DNA from: Sequoia sempervirens
Lineage: Eukaryota > Streptophyta > Pinopsida > Cupressales > Cupressaceae
NCBI GenBank assembly: GCA_007258455.2
Contig: VDFB02193867.1
Span: forward strand, 525,636,189 to 525,700,188
Reading direction: 5' to 3'
DNA: 64,000 nucleotides
Each line of letters starts with the position of its first letter. Positions within the stretch are counted from its first letter, which is position 1. The position numbers were made by a program, and so were the translations under genes. Of the stretch, positions 1 through 10,861 are shown piece by piece. Below the pieces are notes generated by a model, which was not told the origin of the DNA, did no database searches, and saw nothing but the letters and a program-made list of their open reading frames with translations.

Positions 1-81
1 TCCCCTTCTTTCTCTTCTCTCCCTCTCCAAGATCTCCTTCAACTCTTCCAACTCTCTTGCCAATTGGTTTTTTGGTGCCAT
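1..81 (-). pseudogene. gag N-terminus of a chromovirus-like retrotransposon, cut by the window edge
   Basis: An open minus-strand frame starts with ATG at 81-79 and runs off the left edge. It begins MAPKNQLARELEELKE and continues with an E/R-rich, coiled-coil-like stretch. It starts about 36 bases downstream (minus sense) of a tRNA-primer site, where gag of a Ty3/gypsy element should begin. Element B further right has the same arrangement: initiator-Met primer site, LTR ending TGCATCA, then a short K/E-rich gag start. Only 27 codons are visible, so whether the rest is intact is unknown. Confidence 0.6.
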
Positions 82-117
82 TGCTATTTCTCCAATCCCT
101 AAAGGACCTACTCACTA

Positions 118-128
118 CTCTGATACCA
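118..128 (-). other. primer binding site, initiator-Met tRNA type
   Basis: The minus strand reads TGGTATCAGAG, the usual plant primer site complementary to the 3' end of initiator methionine tRNA. It lies three bases inside the presumed LTR end at 132 and just upstream of the gag start at 81. The order LTR, primer site, gag on the minus strand is what an LTR retrotransposon predicts. Confidence 0.75.
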
Positions 129-131
129 CTC

Positions 132-1500
132 TGATGCAGAGGGTCAGGTATTTTGAAAGAAACACTAGACAACAAGACTATCAATGTTTTCACTTCTCAA
201 CCTTTCAACTAGACACCAACCTGAAGATAAGGCCTCAACTTTGCATTCATAAATTATTTGCTTCCCTTATGGATCCAAACCATTGGAATGATCTCAAAAG
301 ACTCAACTTAACCTGACTCAAAAGTTTCTCAAGCCCTAACCCTCTGTTTTGAACAAAACTCGCCTTTGCTCCTCAACTAGCCTTCTAGCCCTATTAGGCC
401 TTTGGCGAAGGATTCTTGACTTCTTCCTCAAACTTTTCAAATGAACCTCCAATCTAATGATTGTTTCAGGTGTGGTTTGTGATGAGAAACATCATATCAA
501 CTCCTTGGCATCACTTTTTTCAGACAATCTTTCTTCAAAACCTATTGTTTCCTCAAAACTAGGCCTAATTAGCCATATTTTTCAAAGAAACCCCTCTTTA
601 AAATTGTCCCCTAACCTTGAAACCCTCAACAATCTTCCAAAACATTCCCAAACCAAAGATTTTCAGACTTTTAATCCCCTATGTTATCCTTAACATGCCT
701 AACTACAAAACCCTCCTTAAATTGGCTTAAAACTAGGGCTTCTTGGTTCTAGGTTTTCCAAACTCTTCCAGGTCTTAATTTCAAACTTTTCACCATTAAT
801 TCAACACATATCAACTATTTCAACTCAAAAGTATACTTCTTGTTAAGGCAGATCCTTCACTGCTATACCCTAGGGTCCATCTTCATGCCTTTTTCTTCGC
901 TAATTCATTGTGCACGCATTAGTTTTTCTCTTCCCTGCACATTTATTTGTTAGTTTCTTATGGTACATGTCATATGTGATCCATTTCATAGGTGTTCAGT
1001 CAAAATACTCCATGAAATGGATCATTCATTCATCAAAACTCTCAAAACAGAGCAAAATCTATATTTTCATGTGGATAGTCAGCAAAAAATGTTCAAGAAT
1101 TGATCTATTTCCTTTATCAAAACATGTAGAGGTGTTAAATCTTGTAATTAAAAACCCCTAAAGCATCCAAATGCAGATAAATTCAATAAGAATCAATGGT
1201 TCATCAAGAAAAACACATAAAATTGCAAGAAAATAGGAATTTTGTTGTAGTTTCTGAGAACAGTCAATAAAATGCTTTCACCAATCACCTAACCTTCGTA
1301 CAAATGAACATTTTAGGGTTATAAACCAATTATCCAACTTATTCAACTGATTTGGATTGATTACCATGCTTAATTAACTCTAAAACTCTTAAAACTCCTT
1401 TTCCCGCCTAAACTGAAATTCAAAAAATTGAAATGACAAACTAGAAATTTATTAAAATCTATCACCTAAAAACTATTGGATCTTCAATATCCAAATTTAT
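132..1500 (-). repeat. 5' LTR of the element at the left edge (right end uncertain)
   Basis: On the plus strand the repeat starts TGATGCAGAGGG, so the LTR ends ...TGCATCA on the minus strand, directly before the primer site. No second copy lies in the window, so the far end is an estimate: it must stop before about 1545, where the next coding remnant ends. The short open frames inside look like chance frames in AT-rich DNA. Confidence 0.5.
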
Positions 1501-1544
1501 TTGACCTACCTAAAGAATTATATCACTAATCAAACCCCTAGAAC

Positions 1545-3849
1545 ATGATTTTCCCTTTATATTGCATTTTTATCCTAGGATCCTTATGAGGACCCTTAGG
1601 ACAATTGACATTCTCATTACATTTATTCATCCCAAATGCCATTATAGGCTCCAAAAGGTCATAATTGATGTTTTGTCTTTCTTGAAAGGTCCTCCTAACC
1701 CCTACACACTCTTGATCCTTGAAGAGCTCCTTGAAGGCCCTAGGTTCTCCTGCACCAAATCAATAGGCCTCTGTAACACAAGATGATTTAATTTACACGT
1801 TAAAAACATTTCCCTAAGAAATAAACAGTACATTCATGAATGTTTCTTGGTGGCTACCACTACAAAAGCTATGTCAACTGCCTTGACCACCCTCGTTTTT
1901 GCTTCATCCTTTTCTTTGGTAACTTTTTTTATCTCATTTTGAAGTTGTATGTTTAATTTTTTGTACTTGAGATCTGTGAGGGAAAGGCACCTTGGTTCTA
2001 TTGACTTTTCCTATGGTTTTTCTCTAGTGGAGGTAAATTCTTGGAGGATATTGGCTGTTCTGGTTCCTCCTTTTTAGGAGCCACTTGTTTCCTTCTTTCA
2101 TTTTCTTCCTTCAACCTTTGAATTTCATTATCCTTTTGTTCGTATTCTTCATTTACCTTTCCATTTGTGTGAACAACTAGTTTGTATCTTGTTGCAATAG
2201 TGACTTCAATTTTTCTACCTTTATTTCAGATTTTTAAATTTCATCTTTTTGTTTCAATTTCCTTTCCAGTATCATATTCTACATTTTGTATTATTGTATT
2301 TCCCTTTCTAACCTAGATAATCTAAGTGAAAATTGAACCTATTTTTCTTCTTTCTTTTGATTCAAATTATCATTGGCCTCCTTTTTTAAGGGTTGTTTTC
2401 CCTCTCTATGGAAAAATATTTCCTCTGTTTGTTCCCTAAGCTGAGTTGGAGAAATAGGGGTGACATCATGGATTTTGGCTTCATCTTCTTTTTCAACTAT
2501 AGGATACGAGACAACAGAGGGTTGGATAGGATATTATTGACCCATAGAGTTGCATTCTTCTTAAAAAGTAGGGATTGGAATAGAAGTTTCTCTAACAAGG
2601 GAAGAGGAAAATAATTTTGGGGAATTGTTTCTTGTAGATTAAGAACCTCTCTCTCCTTTTTCAGGCTCTTCTGTCTCTAATTCCTCAACTTGAATTATAT
2701 GGGGATATTTTTGAGCTTTCTTCTTTCTTCCTCTTTTTAATTTTTTTTTCTCCTCAGGTTTTTCAAGTTTTTCATCTTTTTTCCTTTTTTTCAAATTTTC
2801 TTTCTTCTCAACCCCCTTCTTATTTTTACCGTTTCCTTCTTCAGGCTCATATTCTTCTTAGTTTTCCATTTCTTTTTTTTAAATTTTTTTTTAGGGTTTA
2901 GCTTCCTCAGAGTCTCGTTTTTGAAGCCTCCTATAGGTTTTTCCCTAACTTTCTTTGAGCTCTTTTTCTTCTCTACTTTTAGAGTTTTGCTTATAGGGGT
3001 TTTATATTTTCTAGAACCCTCTCCCTCAGTATGCATCAAAAATTGTCTCCATCTCTCCTCACCATTTGGTTTTTGAATAAAATGATGTTTTACAATTAAA
3101 TGCATTGACCCATGGTGGGTAATCCTACTTTTTTTTTACATTTCATTGCCATATTACTAATTTGAGAAAACAAAAATGCTGGTAGATTTACTCTTACCTT
3201 CGGCTTAGCTTCCCCTTGAAAAATATGAATTAGTAGCTGAAGAGTTGGTCCCAAAACTATAGCAAACTAGTGTTCATAGGTAAAATACTTCATTAGGTAG
3301 TGGACAATTTATGACTAGGGCTCCTCGAGGCTTCCTTTGTCAATGCCCTTATTTTTCCCTTTCTAAATCAAGAAAGTGGACAGAGCTTCTAGGTCAACAT
3401 GGAATATTTCTAGAAGTTCCTTTAAATCATGTTGACCTCGTCTCACAATTTCTCTTTCAATAGGGATTCTAGACAATGCATTAATGATGACCATAGATAC
3501 CTCAACAGCTTCCCCTCTCACTACTATGAAGCTGATGTTGAAATTTATGACACATTCTTAAATTACATCCCACTCATAACCTTCATATTTAAGAATGAGG
3601 TCCAACCAGCCTACCTACTCAAACCATCTTCTGGTTTCACTTTCTATAATGGCCTCCTTTGGCTCAACCATTCACTTGTAACCCATTTTTACAGACTAAG
3701 AATTTCAAAAACTCTAGAAAAAATATAGGAAATATGTGGAAATGGGGATATTGCATAAATGATGATGGGTTTTCTTTTCTTGTTGAATGAATATGAAATG
3801 ATTCATAATTGCTCCTATACTTGGACATTAAATTTCCTTTATTCACCAT
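1545..3849 (-). pseudogene. decayed unknown protein: folded N-part, Lys/Glu-rich middle, coiled-coil C-part
   Basis: Reading the minus strand from 3849 downwards gives a long protein broken by stops and frameshifts. The first part (about 3849-3000) looks like a folded domain, with segments such as IEREIVRRGQHDLKELLE and VRVNLPAFLFSQISNMAMK. The middle (about 3000-2700) is very rich in Lys and Glu. The remainder (about 2350-1850) has coiled-coil character, and a tail (1790-1545) reads NVNCPKGPHKDPRIKMQYKG. I do not recognise the family. Being minus-strand and surrounded by retroelements, it may be an accessory ORF of an older element. No RT, integrase or protease motif was seen in it. Confidence 0.45.
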
Positions 3850-4880
3850 AATGTTTAGTTAAACTAGAGTACACTTTGCATGCCTAAAACTTCTTGCCAA
3901 CAAAATTGTTTTAAAATTTGCTAATGAAAGGTGGCAGAAGTACATTCATTGATATTGTTGTACAGATTGCTTTTTGCTTTAAACATCACTTTATAATCAT
4001 TATTTGAAAACTGACCAATTAATGCCACTTCATATTTGAACTATTTACTAAATTACAATTGGCATTTAACATGATGATACGACCTCTGTAAATTTTTTAT
4101 GACAAATAATTTAATGCATTTAAACTTTCAAAAATAAATAAATCATATAAACGCCTACCTCTTGATGGTGTGAAATGACATTGATGTTGAAAGATGGTAT
4201 ATTTTGATGGCAGAGTTAGTTGGAATAATCTCTGCTATTTTCTAAAAGGATCAGAATCAGTTAGAGTTCACCAGATTGTATAGTGTACTCAATCACAGTT
4301 GATAAGTTTAATTCTTATGCTCTTGTCCCTCTTAAAATAAGAAGGTAGCACACTGGGCTCAACACTTGTGGGAGCCCACTTTCTTCCACATGCTATAATG
4401 TCAAACCATGAAAATTTGAAGTATCAAATGAACCTATTCCTACACAGTGAACAAACAAGTTAACAAAAAAATGAAGCTAAAAGCTTCCAATGATTTATAA
4501 TTCTTATTTCTCCTCCTAAATATCATGGATTGTATCAACTATCAACTAATCATTAATAACTCAGAGCTATTAGAAGTCTTCTTCCCATGGTCATCTTTAG
4601 ATACCAAGAATAACCAATTTGGAGCAACTAGGATCCATCGAAAGCTAAATTAATTTGAAAATTTAATCAACACCTTCATTAAAGAATTGATTTCCAATTT
4701 GATCTTGAGCCATCAGGATCTTTCTGGTTTTGTGAGAATCCATCAAAATCTATCCAGACTTGTACCTACAAGAGACAAGAGGATTAGGAAAACTCTTTTT
4801 TTTAATCATTTTTCCGAAGGTAAACTACCTTTTCTATTTTCTAATTTACCTTATTTATTCAGGGAAACTGAACAGTATTA
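3850..4880. other. about 1 kb with no gene seen
   Basis: AT-rich sequence with many stops in all frames. It lies where the 3' LTR or the post-pol spacer of the Athila-like element would be, but I could not align it with the 5' LTR at 10862, so it is not called an LTR. Confidence 0.5.
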
Positions 4881-4884
4881 AGGA

Positions 4885-5780
4885 AAGGGCATTTCACCTA
4901 AACAAGATAAATATTCCTTAGTAAATTGTTTTATTCTTGATTGAAGTTCAATTGTAAACTCTTCCTTTGATGTTGGTTTATGATAAAGCCTAATCTTGTG
5001 TCCATTTACTAGCATTGTCTTCATTTCTCCATCAATAGGTGCCAATTGGACAACTCCATTATAAAAAACTTATTTAACCTCATATGGTCCAAGCATCTAG
5101 TATGCAACTTCCTTTTGAATTCTTGAAACTATGAATCAAACAATAATACCCAATCTCCTATAGGAATTTTTTTATTGTGAATATTCTTATCATGCCATTA
5201 TTTCATGTGATTTTGAATGATCTTTGTTTGATGTAAATCTTCCATCCTCATTTCATCTAACCTATTCAACTACATTACTCTATTTTTTTACGCTTTAGTC
5301 AGATTTTTACCCACATTTAAAGCTGATCTAAGTGTTTCAAGTTCAAATTCTATAGGAAGAATAGGCATCTTCCCATAAAATAACTCATATGTAGAAAACC
5401 CTGTGGTTGTTTTCCATGTTGCATTATATGCCCAAACACCTTTTGTCAATCTATCAGACCAATCACTCCTTTGATATGAAACTGTCTAAGTTTTGAGTAT
5501 ATTCTTCAATTCTCTATTAGTCACCTCTACCTACCCATTTGCTTGAGGATGGTATGGTGATGACTTCCTTTGATGAACTTGATATCTCTAAAGAAATTCA
5601 TGAAGCATTAAATACATGAATTGTAGTCCTTGATTTGATACAAGTGTTCTAGGTGCTCCATACCTTTGTTTAAAATGTTTTTGTATAAGAAATTTGCAAA
5701 TCTTTCTTCTTTAGCAGTTGGTAATGCTTTGACCTCCACCAATTTAGTGACATAATCAGTACACACAAGAATGTAATGAT
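4885..5780 (-). pseudogene. element A integrase, catalytic core remainder and C-terminal part
   Basis: Minus-strand continuation of the integrase that begins at 6273. Readable pieces include a degraded core up to about 5100 and a C-terminal segment, VVQLAPIDGE followed by VNGHKIRLYHKP (about 5060-4970), typical of the end of gypsy integrases. Many stops and frameshifts interrupt it. It is the 3'-most coding sequence of element A; no chromodomain is visible. Confidence 0.6.
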
Positions 5781-5781
5781 T

Positions 5782-6273
5782 TCATTTTGACGGTGGATCT
5801 ATGGGACCAATAAAATCAATTCCCCATTTCTCAAATGGTTTCAAGGAAACTTGTGTTTGAAGTGGAATTTCTGAAGAATCCGTAGGCCTTCCCATTCTTT
5901 GACATTGATCACAATTCCTGATGCAGTGAGCTACATCCTTAGTCATTGTTGGCCAAAAATAACATGCTCCAAGAATCTTATGTACTATTCTCACTGTGGA
6001 ATAATGTCCTACACTTGGCTCATCATGACATGCCTTCAAGATATCATCAACATCTATTTCTTGTACACATTTTCTCATTACATGTTCTAGACACATCTTA
6101 AACAACAAATCATTAATCCATTCAAATCTGGAACTTTCTCTAATTAGTCTCTTTTTCTGCTTAGATGAAAAATAAGGACATTTCCTAATTACTAAATAAT
6201 TAGCAATATCAAAAAACAAACATGATTGAATAGATATGGAAAATAGGTGTTCATTAGGAAATGCATCTTCCAC
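5782..6273 (-). pseudogene. element A integrase zinc-binding domain and start of catalytic core
   Basis: An uninterrupted 163-residue stretch. The HHCC zinc-binding module is intact: His pair in HDEPSVGH, followed by CIRNCDQCQ. It sits after YFWPTMTKD, the usual context. The catalytic core begins with WGIDFIGPIDPPSK, which carries the first Asp of the DDE triad. The segment joins on the left to the degraded remainder of the core. Upstream it is interrupted by the TIR element at 6301-6444; removing one target-site copy restores continuity with the end of RNase H. Confidence 0.85.
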
Positions 6274-6300
6274 TGGTTCATTATTCCCCTATAAAACTAT

Positions 6301-6444
6301 GGGTATGTGTAGGATCATGATGGGCCAAAAAGTGGCAATATGATGGGTATGTGGTTGATGAAATCTTTTTTACCCAAAATTGATTTTTCTAATTTTTTTA
6401 CCACTTAAGGGCCTATTTTTTCCATGATGATCCTACACATACCC
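6301..6444. mobile_element. short TIR transposon (MITE form), family T, copy 1
   Basis: This 144-bp insertion has terminal inverted repeats of about 23 bp with one mismatch, beginning GGGTATGTGTAGGATCAT. A perfect 4-bp target duplication CTAT flanks it (6297-6300 and 6445-6448). A second GGGTATGTG motif lies about 45 bp inside the left end. It has no coding capacity. Its two ends match the ends of the 795-bp element at 49895-50689, so it looks like an internally deleted member of the same family. It splits element A pol between RNase H and integrase. The superfamily is unproven; 4-bp duplications with GGG-starting termini suggest Sola-like. Confidence 0.85.
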
Positions 6445-6449
6445 CTATC

Positions 6450-7050
6450 CTGGACAAATAGTCAGCTACCACTTTATATTTACCTAGTTTATCAACTATT
6501 GTTATATCATTTTTTTGTAATAACAATAACCATTGAATGATGCATCCTCCCACCATGTAGCTTTATTCATTAGGTATCGAATGGATACATGATCTATATG
6601 TACAAAATTCTTCTAACGAATAATATAATGTCTAAATTTATTAATGGCATACACAACTGGTAAAAAAACATTTTCAGTAGTGGTGTAATTTTGTTGAGTT
6701 GGGTTAAGATTTTTGCTTATATAATAAATGGCATGCATCACTCCTCATTCATCCTTCTATCAAAGAACTTCCCCAATCACAAAATTAGATACATTTTCAT
6801 TTATGTGAGAAGGCGCACCCCAGAATGGCCCAACTATGACAAGCATAGTTGTCAAGGCCTATTTTATATCATCAAAGGATTGTTGACACATTGATGTCCA
6901 AAGAAAATTTAAATCTTTCTTCAATAAATTAAACAAAGGACCTGCAATCTTACTAAACCCTTCTATGAACCTCCTATAATAGCCAGCATGTCCTAAAAAT
7001 CTTCTCACATTGGTCTGAGTTTGGTATTGGTATTTGTAGAATAACCTCAA
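6450..7050 (-). pseudogene. element A RT connection and RNase H region
   Basis: The minus-strand frame at 7050-6859 reads [20 protein letters not shown], the conserved segment after the RT palm, followed by PLFNLLKKD. RNase H follows in broken frames and ends with KYKVVADYLSR near 6450, the usual last motif of gypsy RNase H, directly against the TIR insertion. Stops and frameshifts prevent function. Confidence 0.75.
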
Positions 7051-7144
7051 TTTTCTTAGGGTCTACCTTGATTTCTTCTTTTGACACATGATATCCCAAC
7101 ACAATTCCTTAAGTCACCAATAATAGAATTTTATCATGATTCAA

Positions 7145-7913
7145 TTATAATCTATGCTCTTTGCACCTATTTAAAACTTTATTCAGGTTATTCAAAGATT
7201 CTTCATAAGTTTTACCATGGACTAAAAAATCATCCATGTATACCTCAACACATGTTAAATCTACAAATATGGCAAGAACAACATGTTGAAAAGTTGCAGG
7301 TCCATTACATAGTCCAAAAGGAAAGGCTCTATAAGCATAGGTACCCCATGGGAAAGTAAACATTGTCTTATCTTGATCTTCCAAAGCTACCTGAATTTGG
7401 TTATACCCACTAAAACCATCAAGAAAATAAAAGTAACTACTACCTAATAAGTTATCCAATACTTAATCTATAAAAGGAAATTGAAAATAGTCTCTCTTAG
7501 TAGCCTTTTTCAACTCTATAATCCACACATGCTCTCCATTTACCATTTTTCTTAGAACTATGATGAGTGGAGAAACCCATTAGCTATTTGAAATAGGATA
7601 AATGGATCCCACTTGGAGCAATTTCTCTATTTCCAACTTCAAAAAATCTCTCAATGCATGGTTAATCCTTCTTTGAGATTATCTTACAGACTTGTTTAAC
7701 ATTTTCAGTGTAAATGTGATGTGTATAGATATCAGGATGGATCCCTCTCATGTCCTTATAATCCCAAGAAAATGCTTCAGTATTCTTTTCTAAAATCTCT
7801 TTTAGATCATCTTCTTGCTTAATTGATAAAGACCCATTAATGAGTAAAGGCTTGTCTATTTGCACTAAGATTTTCTTAGTCTTTTTTTGAAGAGTACAGG
7901 GGTCTCCAATCAA
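7145..7913 (-). pseudogene. element A reverse transcriptase
   Basis: The RT N-terminal part is in the frame 7913-7662 (SWDYKDMRGIHPDI, then the start of the HHIYTEN segment). The middle is broken between 7660 and 7460. The 7459-7145 frame has YFLDGFSGYNQI, FTFPWGTYAYRAFPFGLCN and the catalytic motif VYMDDFLVHG. The YMDD Asp pair is intact, yet upstream stops make the enzyme dead. The wording of these motifs resembles Athila-type elements more than Tat-type, which use YVDD. Confidence 0.85.
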
Positions 7914-8189
7914 AGTAATTAAAGGATAGGAATGTGGAAAAAAGTGATGGAGTTATTTGTTATGATTTGAATCATAATTCATGGAATCAATTAAAGGGAA
8001 ACAATCCTAAATATCAATAACATCATGAACTTCAAGGTTTCCCTCTTCCTCATTCATACATCATTGATACTCTTCCCTATGCTCTATCAATGTTACCATT
8101 GCAAGTTCTTGGATATCCCAATCTTTTGAATTAATACCATATATCTTGCTTTGGCTTTCAAATGATAAAGAAGGTTTGATGGTGGGTAA

Positions 8190-8640
8190 AGGGATAATTC
8201 TATTTTTCTAATTCCATTAGAGATAGTCATACTTCATGGCCTACAATCAATAAGGGAAGTGGATGTTTCCAACCTTGGTCTCCCCAAAATTATTGGATAT
8301 CCCATCTTCCTTTGCTTACTTTTCAAGACAATAAAATCAACAGTATATCGATAGTAATAATGACATCCTCAAGGATCCCTTCTAGTTTTGCAATAGATTG
8401 ATCTGCTAGTTGTAAAACTTTGGTTGTTGGTTGAAACTTTGTGATTCCCAATTTGTTGGATGTTTTAGTTGTAATAACATTAATGGCATCCCCTAAATCA
8501 ATAAGGACATTTGGAATTTTAAATCCATTAATATTAAGGGCAATTACTAGACTTCCTAGGTCACCATAATTTTGAGGAATCAACTTTCCTGATAAAATAT
8601 CAAATAATTTTCCTCTAATTTTAATTGTGGAAGGTAACCT
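8190..8640 (-). pseudogene. element A retropepsin (aspartic protease)
   Basis: The frame at 8583-8323 holds VLIDLGDAINVI, in which the catalytic triad is D-L-G, as in Athila-type elements. Downstream, in another frame, IILGRPRLETSTSLID (about 8300-8240) is the C-terminal LGRP motif of retropepsins. A frameshift separates the two parts. The protease lies between the gag zinc knuckle and RT, as expected. Confidence 0.75.
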
Positions 8641-10095
8641 CTATTTCCTAGGTTTTTTGACACACAAAGATTTAACCACCTAGTTGATTTATGGGATATC
8701 ACAGATAGCTCTCAAGAGTGTAATTTCAATGTTAATCTTCTCTTAAGTTCTCTAATAATTTGGGAATCTACCAAATCATCCTATTTCTCCTTAGCTTGCT
8801 TCCCAACCACTGATTTTGGTTGAAATCATGCAAGAAATTGAACATGTTTATAAGAAGAAATATCTTCATTCCTCTACAATATATCCTTCATCAAATCTTG
8901 TTGTTGTTTATCTTTAATCGAATCAGGTTTTGATGGTACTAATCAAGTTCTCAACTGAATATCATTCATATTAATGTTGTTTAAACCAACTATATTAGGA
9001 TTAGTGTTGTAAGATGGCTATTGAGGTTTAACATTTTTAGGATTGGGAACTGGTTGAGCTGGAATTTTAGGTTGGTTTATTGCATCAAAATTTGATGGTT
9101 GTGTGGAACTATGAAAAATTGATTGATTTTGATTCCAAGGTCTTCTTGGTCCCTGATTTTTCCATTGAATATTATTACCTTGGTTAGGATGCCATTGATG
9201 TTGATTAGGCTACCACTAATATTAATTAGGTTGATACTATCACTGGTTCCATTGAGGATTAGTCCATTTAGGTTGTCCCCAAGGTTGTCCCTAAGATGTT
9301 GCTATAGAAGGAGGTGGAATTGGCATTTGTTGGGAATTCCATTGAGACTATGAATTCCACTGACTAAAAGTATTCCATTGATTCAAACCCAAATTGGAAT
9401 TATTTGTAGGATTACACTGTCCTATGAAAGTAGGGTTAAAATACCTCTATCCTATGTAGTTGAGTTCTTCCACAGGTGAAGATTGGGAAGATTTCTTCAA
9501 ATGATTTTTGATCTCTGGGAGGAGATTACATTTACTAGTAGAATGCTTCTTCTCACAAATGTCACACAAATCTACTTGATTGAGAGGACATTCCCTTAAT
9601 GAATTCTTCTCTCTACATTTAGAATAATATATAGCCAATGGTTCTACTATTATTTTGTCATGTTGAGAATTAAGGTGGATAAGAATATCAGTTTTAAAAT
9701 TTTCTATTTCCTCCATGACCTTAGAAATATCAATAGAGGAACCCCTATTCTTTTTCCTATAACTTAGTCTTGTTCTTGAATAGTTCCTACAAATCTCAAC
9801 TATTTATTCAAAAGTGAGTTTGTTGGTGTCTCCTTTTCCTATTAAGTTAAAGGAGTCTCTTGAATCATCATCAATTAATTTTAGGAAAATGGACTTAATA
9901 ATTTATTCATCTAACCCATTCCCACATATTTTCAAAACAAATTGGTATCTTCCCACATAATCTTCTAAACTCTCCTTTTCTAACTATTTCATTTTAAACA
10001 ATTCCTCTTTCTTGTCCCTAACTCTACAGTAATCCTAGTATTTTTCCAAAAAAGTTGTTTCCATTTCTTCCCAAGTGTTAATGGAATTAGCATTA

Positions 10096-10381
10096 TGTTA
10101 CATTGGTGGTTGTCGTTGCACCAAAAGATCAACCTATTAATGCCTGATACAACTGCTAGATTTATGTAAGATCCACATGAGGTGATTAAGCCATATCATG
10201 CTAGACAAGGAAGACCAAGGGAGACACCATATTGCAACAATCCCCCCAATGCAAGTGAGGGGTTTGAGCCTGTGACCTTGGCTCCGATACCAAGTGTTAC
10301 ATTGGTGGTTTTCGTTGCACCAAAACCCAAACCCAAGCATTGATGGACAAGGAAGACCAAGGGACACACCATCTTGCAACA
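10096..10381 (-). mobile_element. TRIM (miniature terminal-repeat retrotransposon) inside gag
   Basis: A 286-bp insertion with direct terminal repeats at 10295-10381 (5', 87 bp) and 10096-10239 (3', 144 bp) on the minus strand; each starts TGTTGCAA and ends AATGTAACA. The 55-bp interior has an initiator-Met primer site, TGGTATCGGAGCC (10292-10280), two bases from the 5' repeat. A GGGGGGAT purine tract abuts the 3' repeat. The flanks GAATA and TAATG fit a 5-bp target duplication GAATG with one change in each copy. Excising the insert with one GAATG restores gag as GLNANSINTWEE. The 5' repeat lacks about 57 bp present in the 3' one. Confidence 0.9.
10280..10292 (-). other. TRIM primer binding site
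   Basis: TGGTATCGGAGCC on the minus strand matches the plant initiator-Met primer site TGGTATCAGAGC except for one A-to-G change. It sits two bases downstream of the TRIM 5' repeat. Confidence 0.85.
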
Positions 10382-10840
10382 TATTCAACCCCATTAACCA
10401 ATGCAAGGTTGATTCCTTCAGAGTGGATGGAAATAGTTTTAACTTTTGATTATCAGAAGTGTAATCATAAGTTTGACACAATACTTTGAATTCAAACAAG
10501 AATTGGTTAGGGTCCTCCAAAGTTTTCCCACGAAATGTAGGTAAAACAGAGGGTGAAATATTTTTCATAGGTGGTTCATTAACCTACCTATTAATTCCAA
10601 TAGGGAAAGAGAATGGTATGTTAGGAACCTCTTCTTATCCTTGGTGCCCCATATTTTCTGATGGTTAGAGACTGTTTGAGTCGACAATGATGAACTCATA
10701 CTATGTGATTGATATCCTTCTAGAGAAGGTATTAGATCTCATTTTATGAATCTTCCAAATAGATCTCTCTGCCTATTCATCAACTAAAAAAGACATTCTT
10801 ACCAATACATAAGGCTTGAATTATCTAAGGCTAGATCATT

Positions 10841-10857
10841 CGCTATCAACGGTGCCA
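10841..10857 (-). other. element A primer binding site, Asp-tRNA type
   Basis: The minus strand reads TGGCACCGTTGATAGCG, close to TGGCGCCGTTGCCGGGG used by Athila elements. It lies about five bases inside the LTR end at 10862 and upstream of gag. Confidence 0.7.
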
Positions 10858-10861
10858 AAAA

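Larger units (their letters stand above)
9447..10668 (-). pseudogene. element A gag
   Basis: The capsid-like part starts near 10668 and reads FRGKTLEDPNQFLFEFKVLC and LFPSTLKESTLHWLMGLN (Retrotrans_gag-type). It is then split by a TRIM (10096-10381), beyond which it resumes as NANSINTWEEMETTFLEKY. The C-terminal part (9716-9447) has a Cys/His cluster, CDICEKKHSTSKC, a zinc-knuckle variant one residue shorter than the standard spacing. The piece between 9720 and 10090 is frameshifted. It was presumably the structural protein of element A. Confidence 0.8.

Noticed and set aside
3850..4880. 3' LTR of element A
   Set aside because: No alignment with the 5' LTR starting TGATGGATAGGGG could be found by eye.
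9123..9353. Plus-strand frame with IRLILSLVPLRISPFRLSPR
   Set aside because: Antisense shadow of a Pro/Asn/Gln-rich gag stretch of element A.
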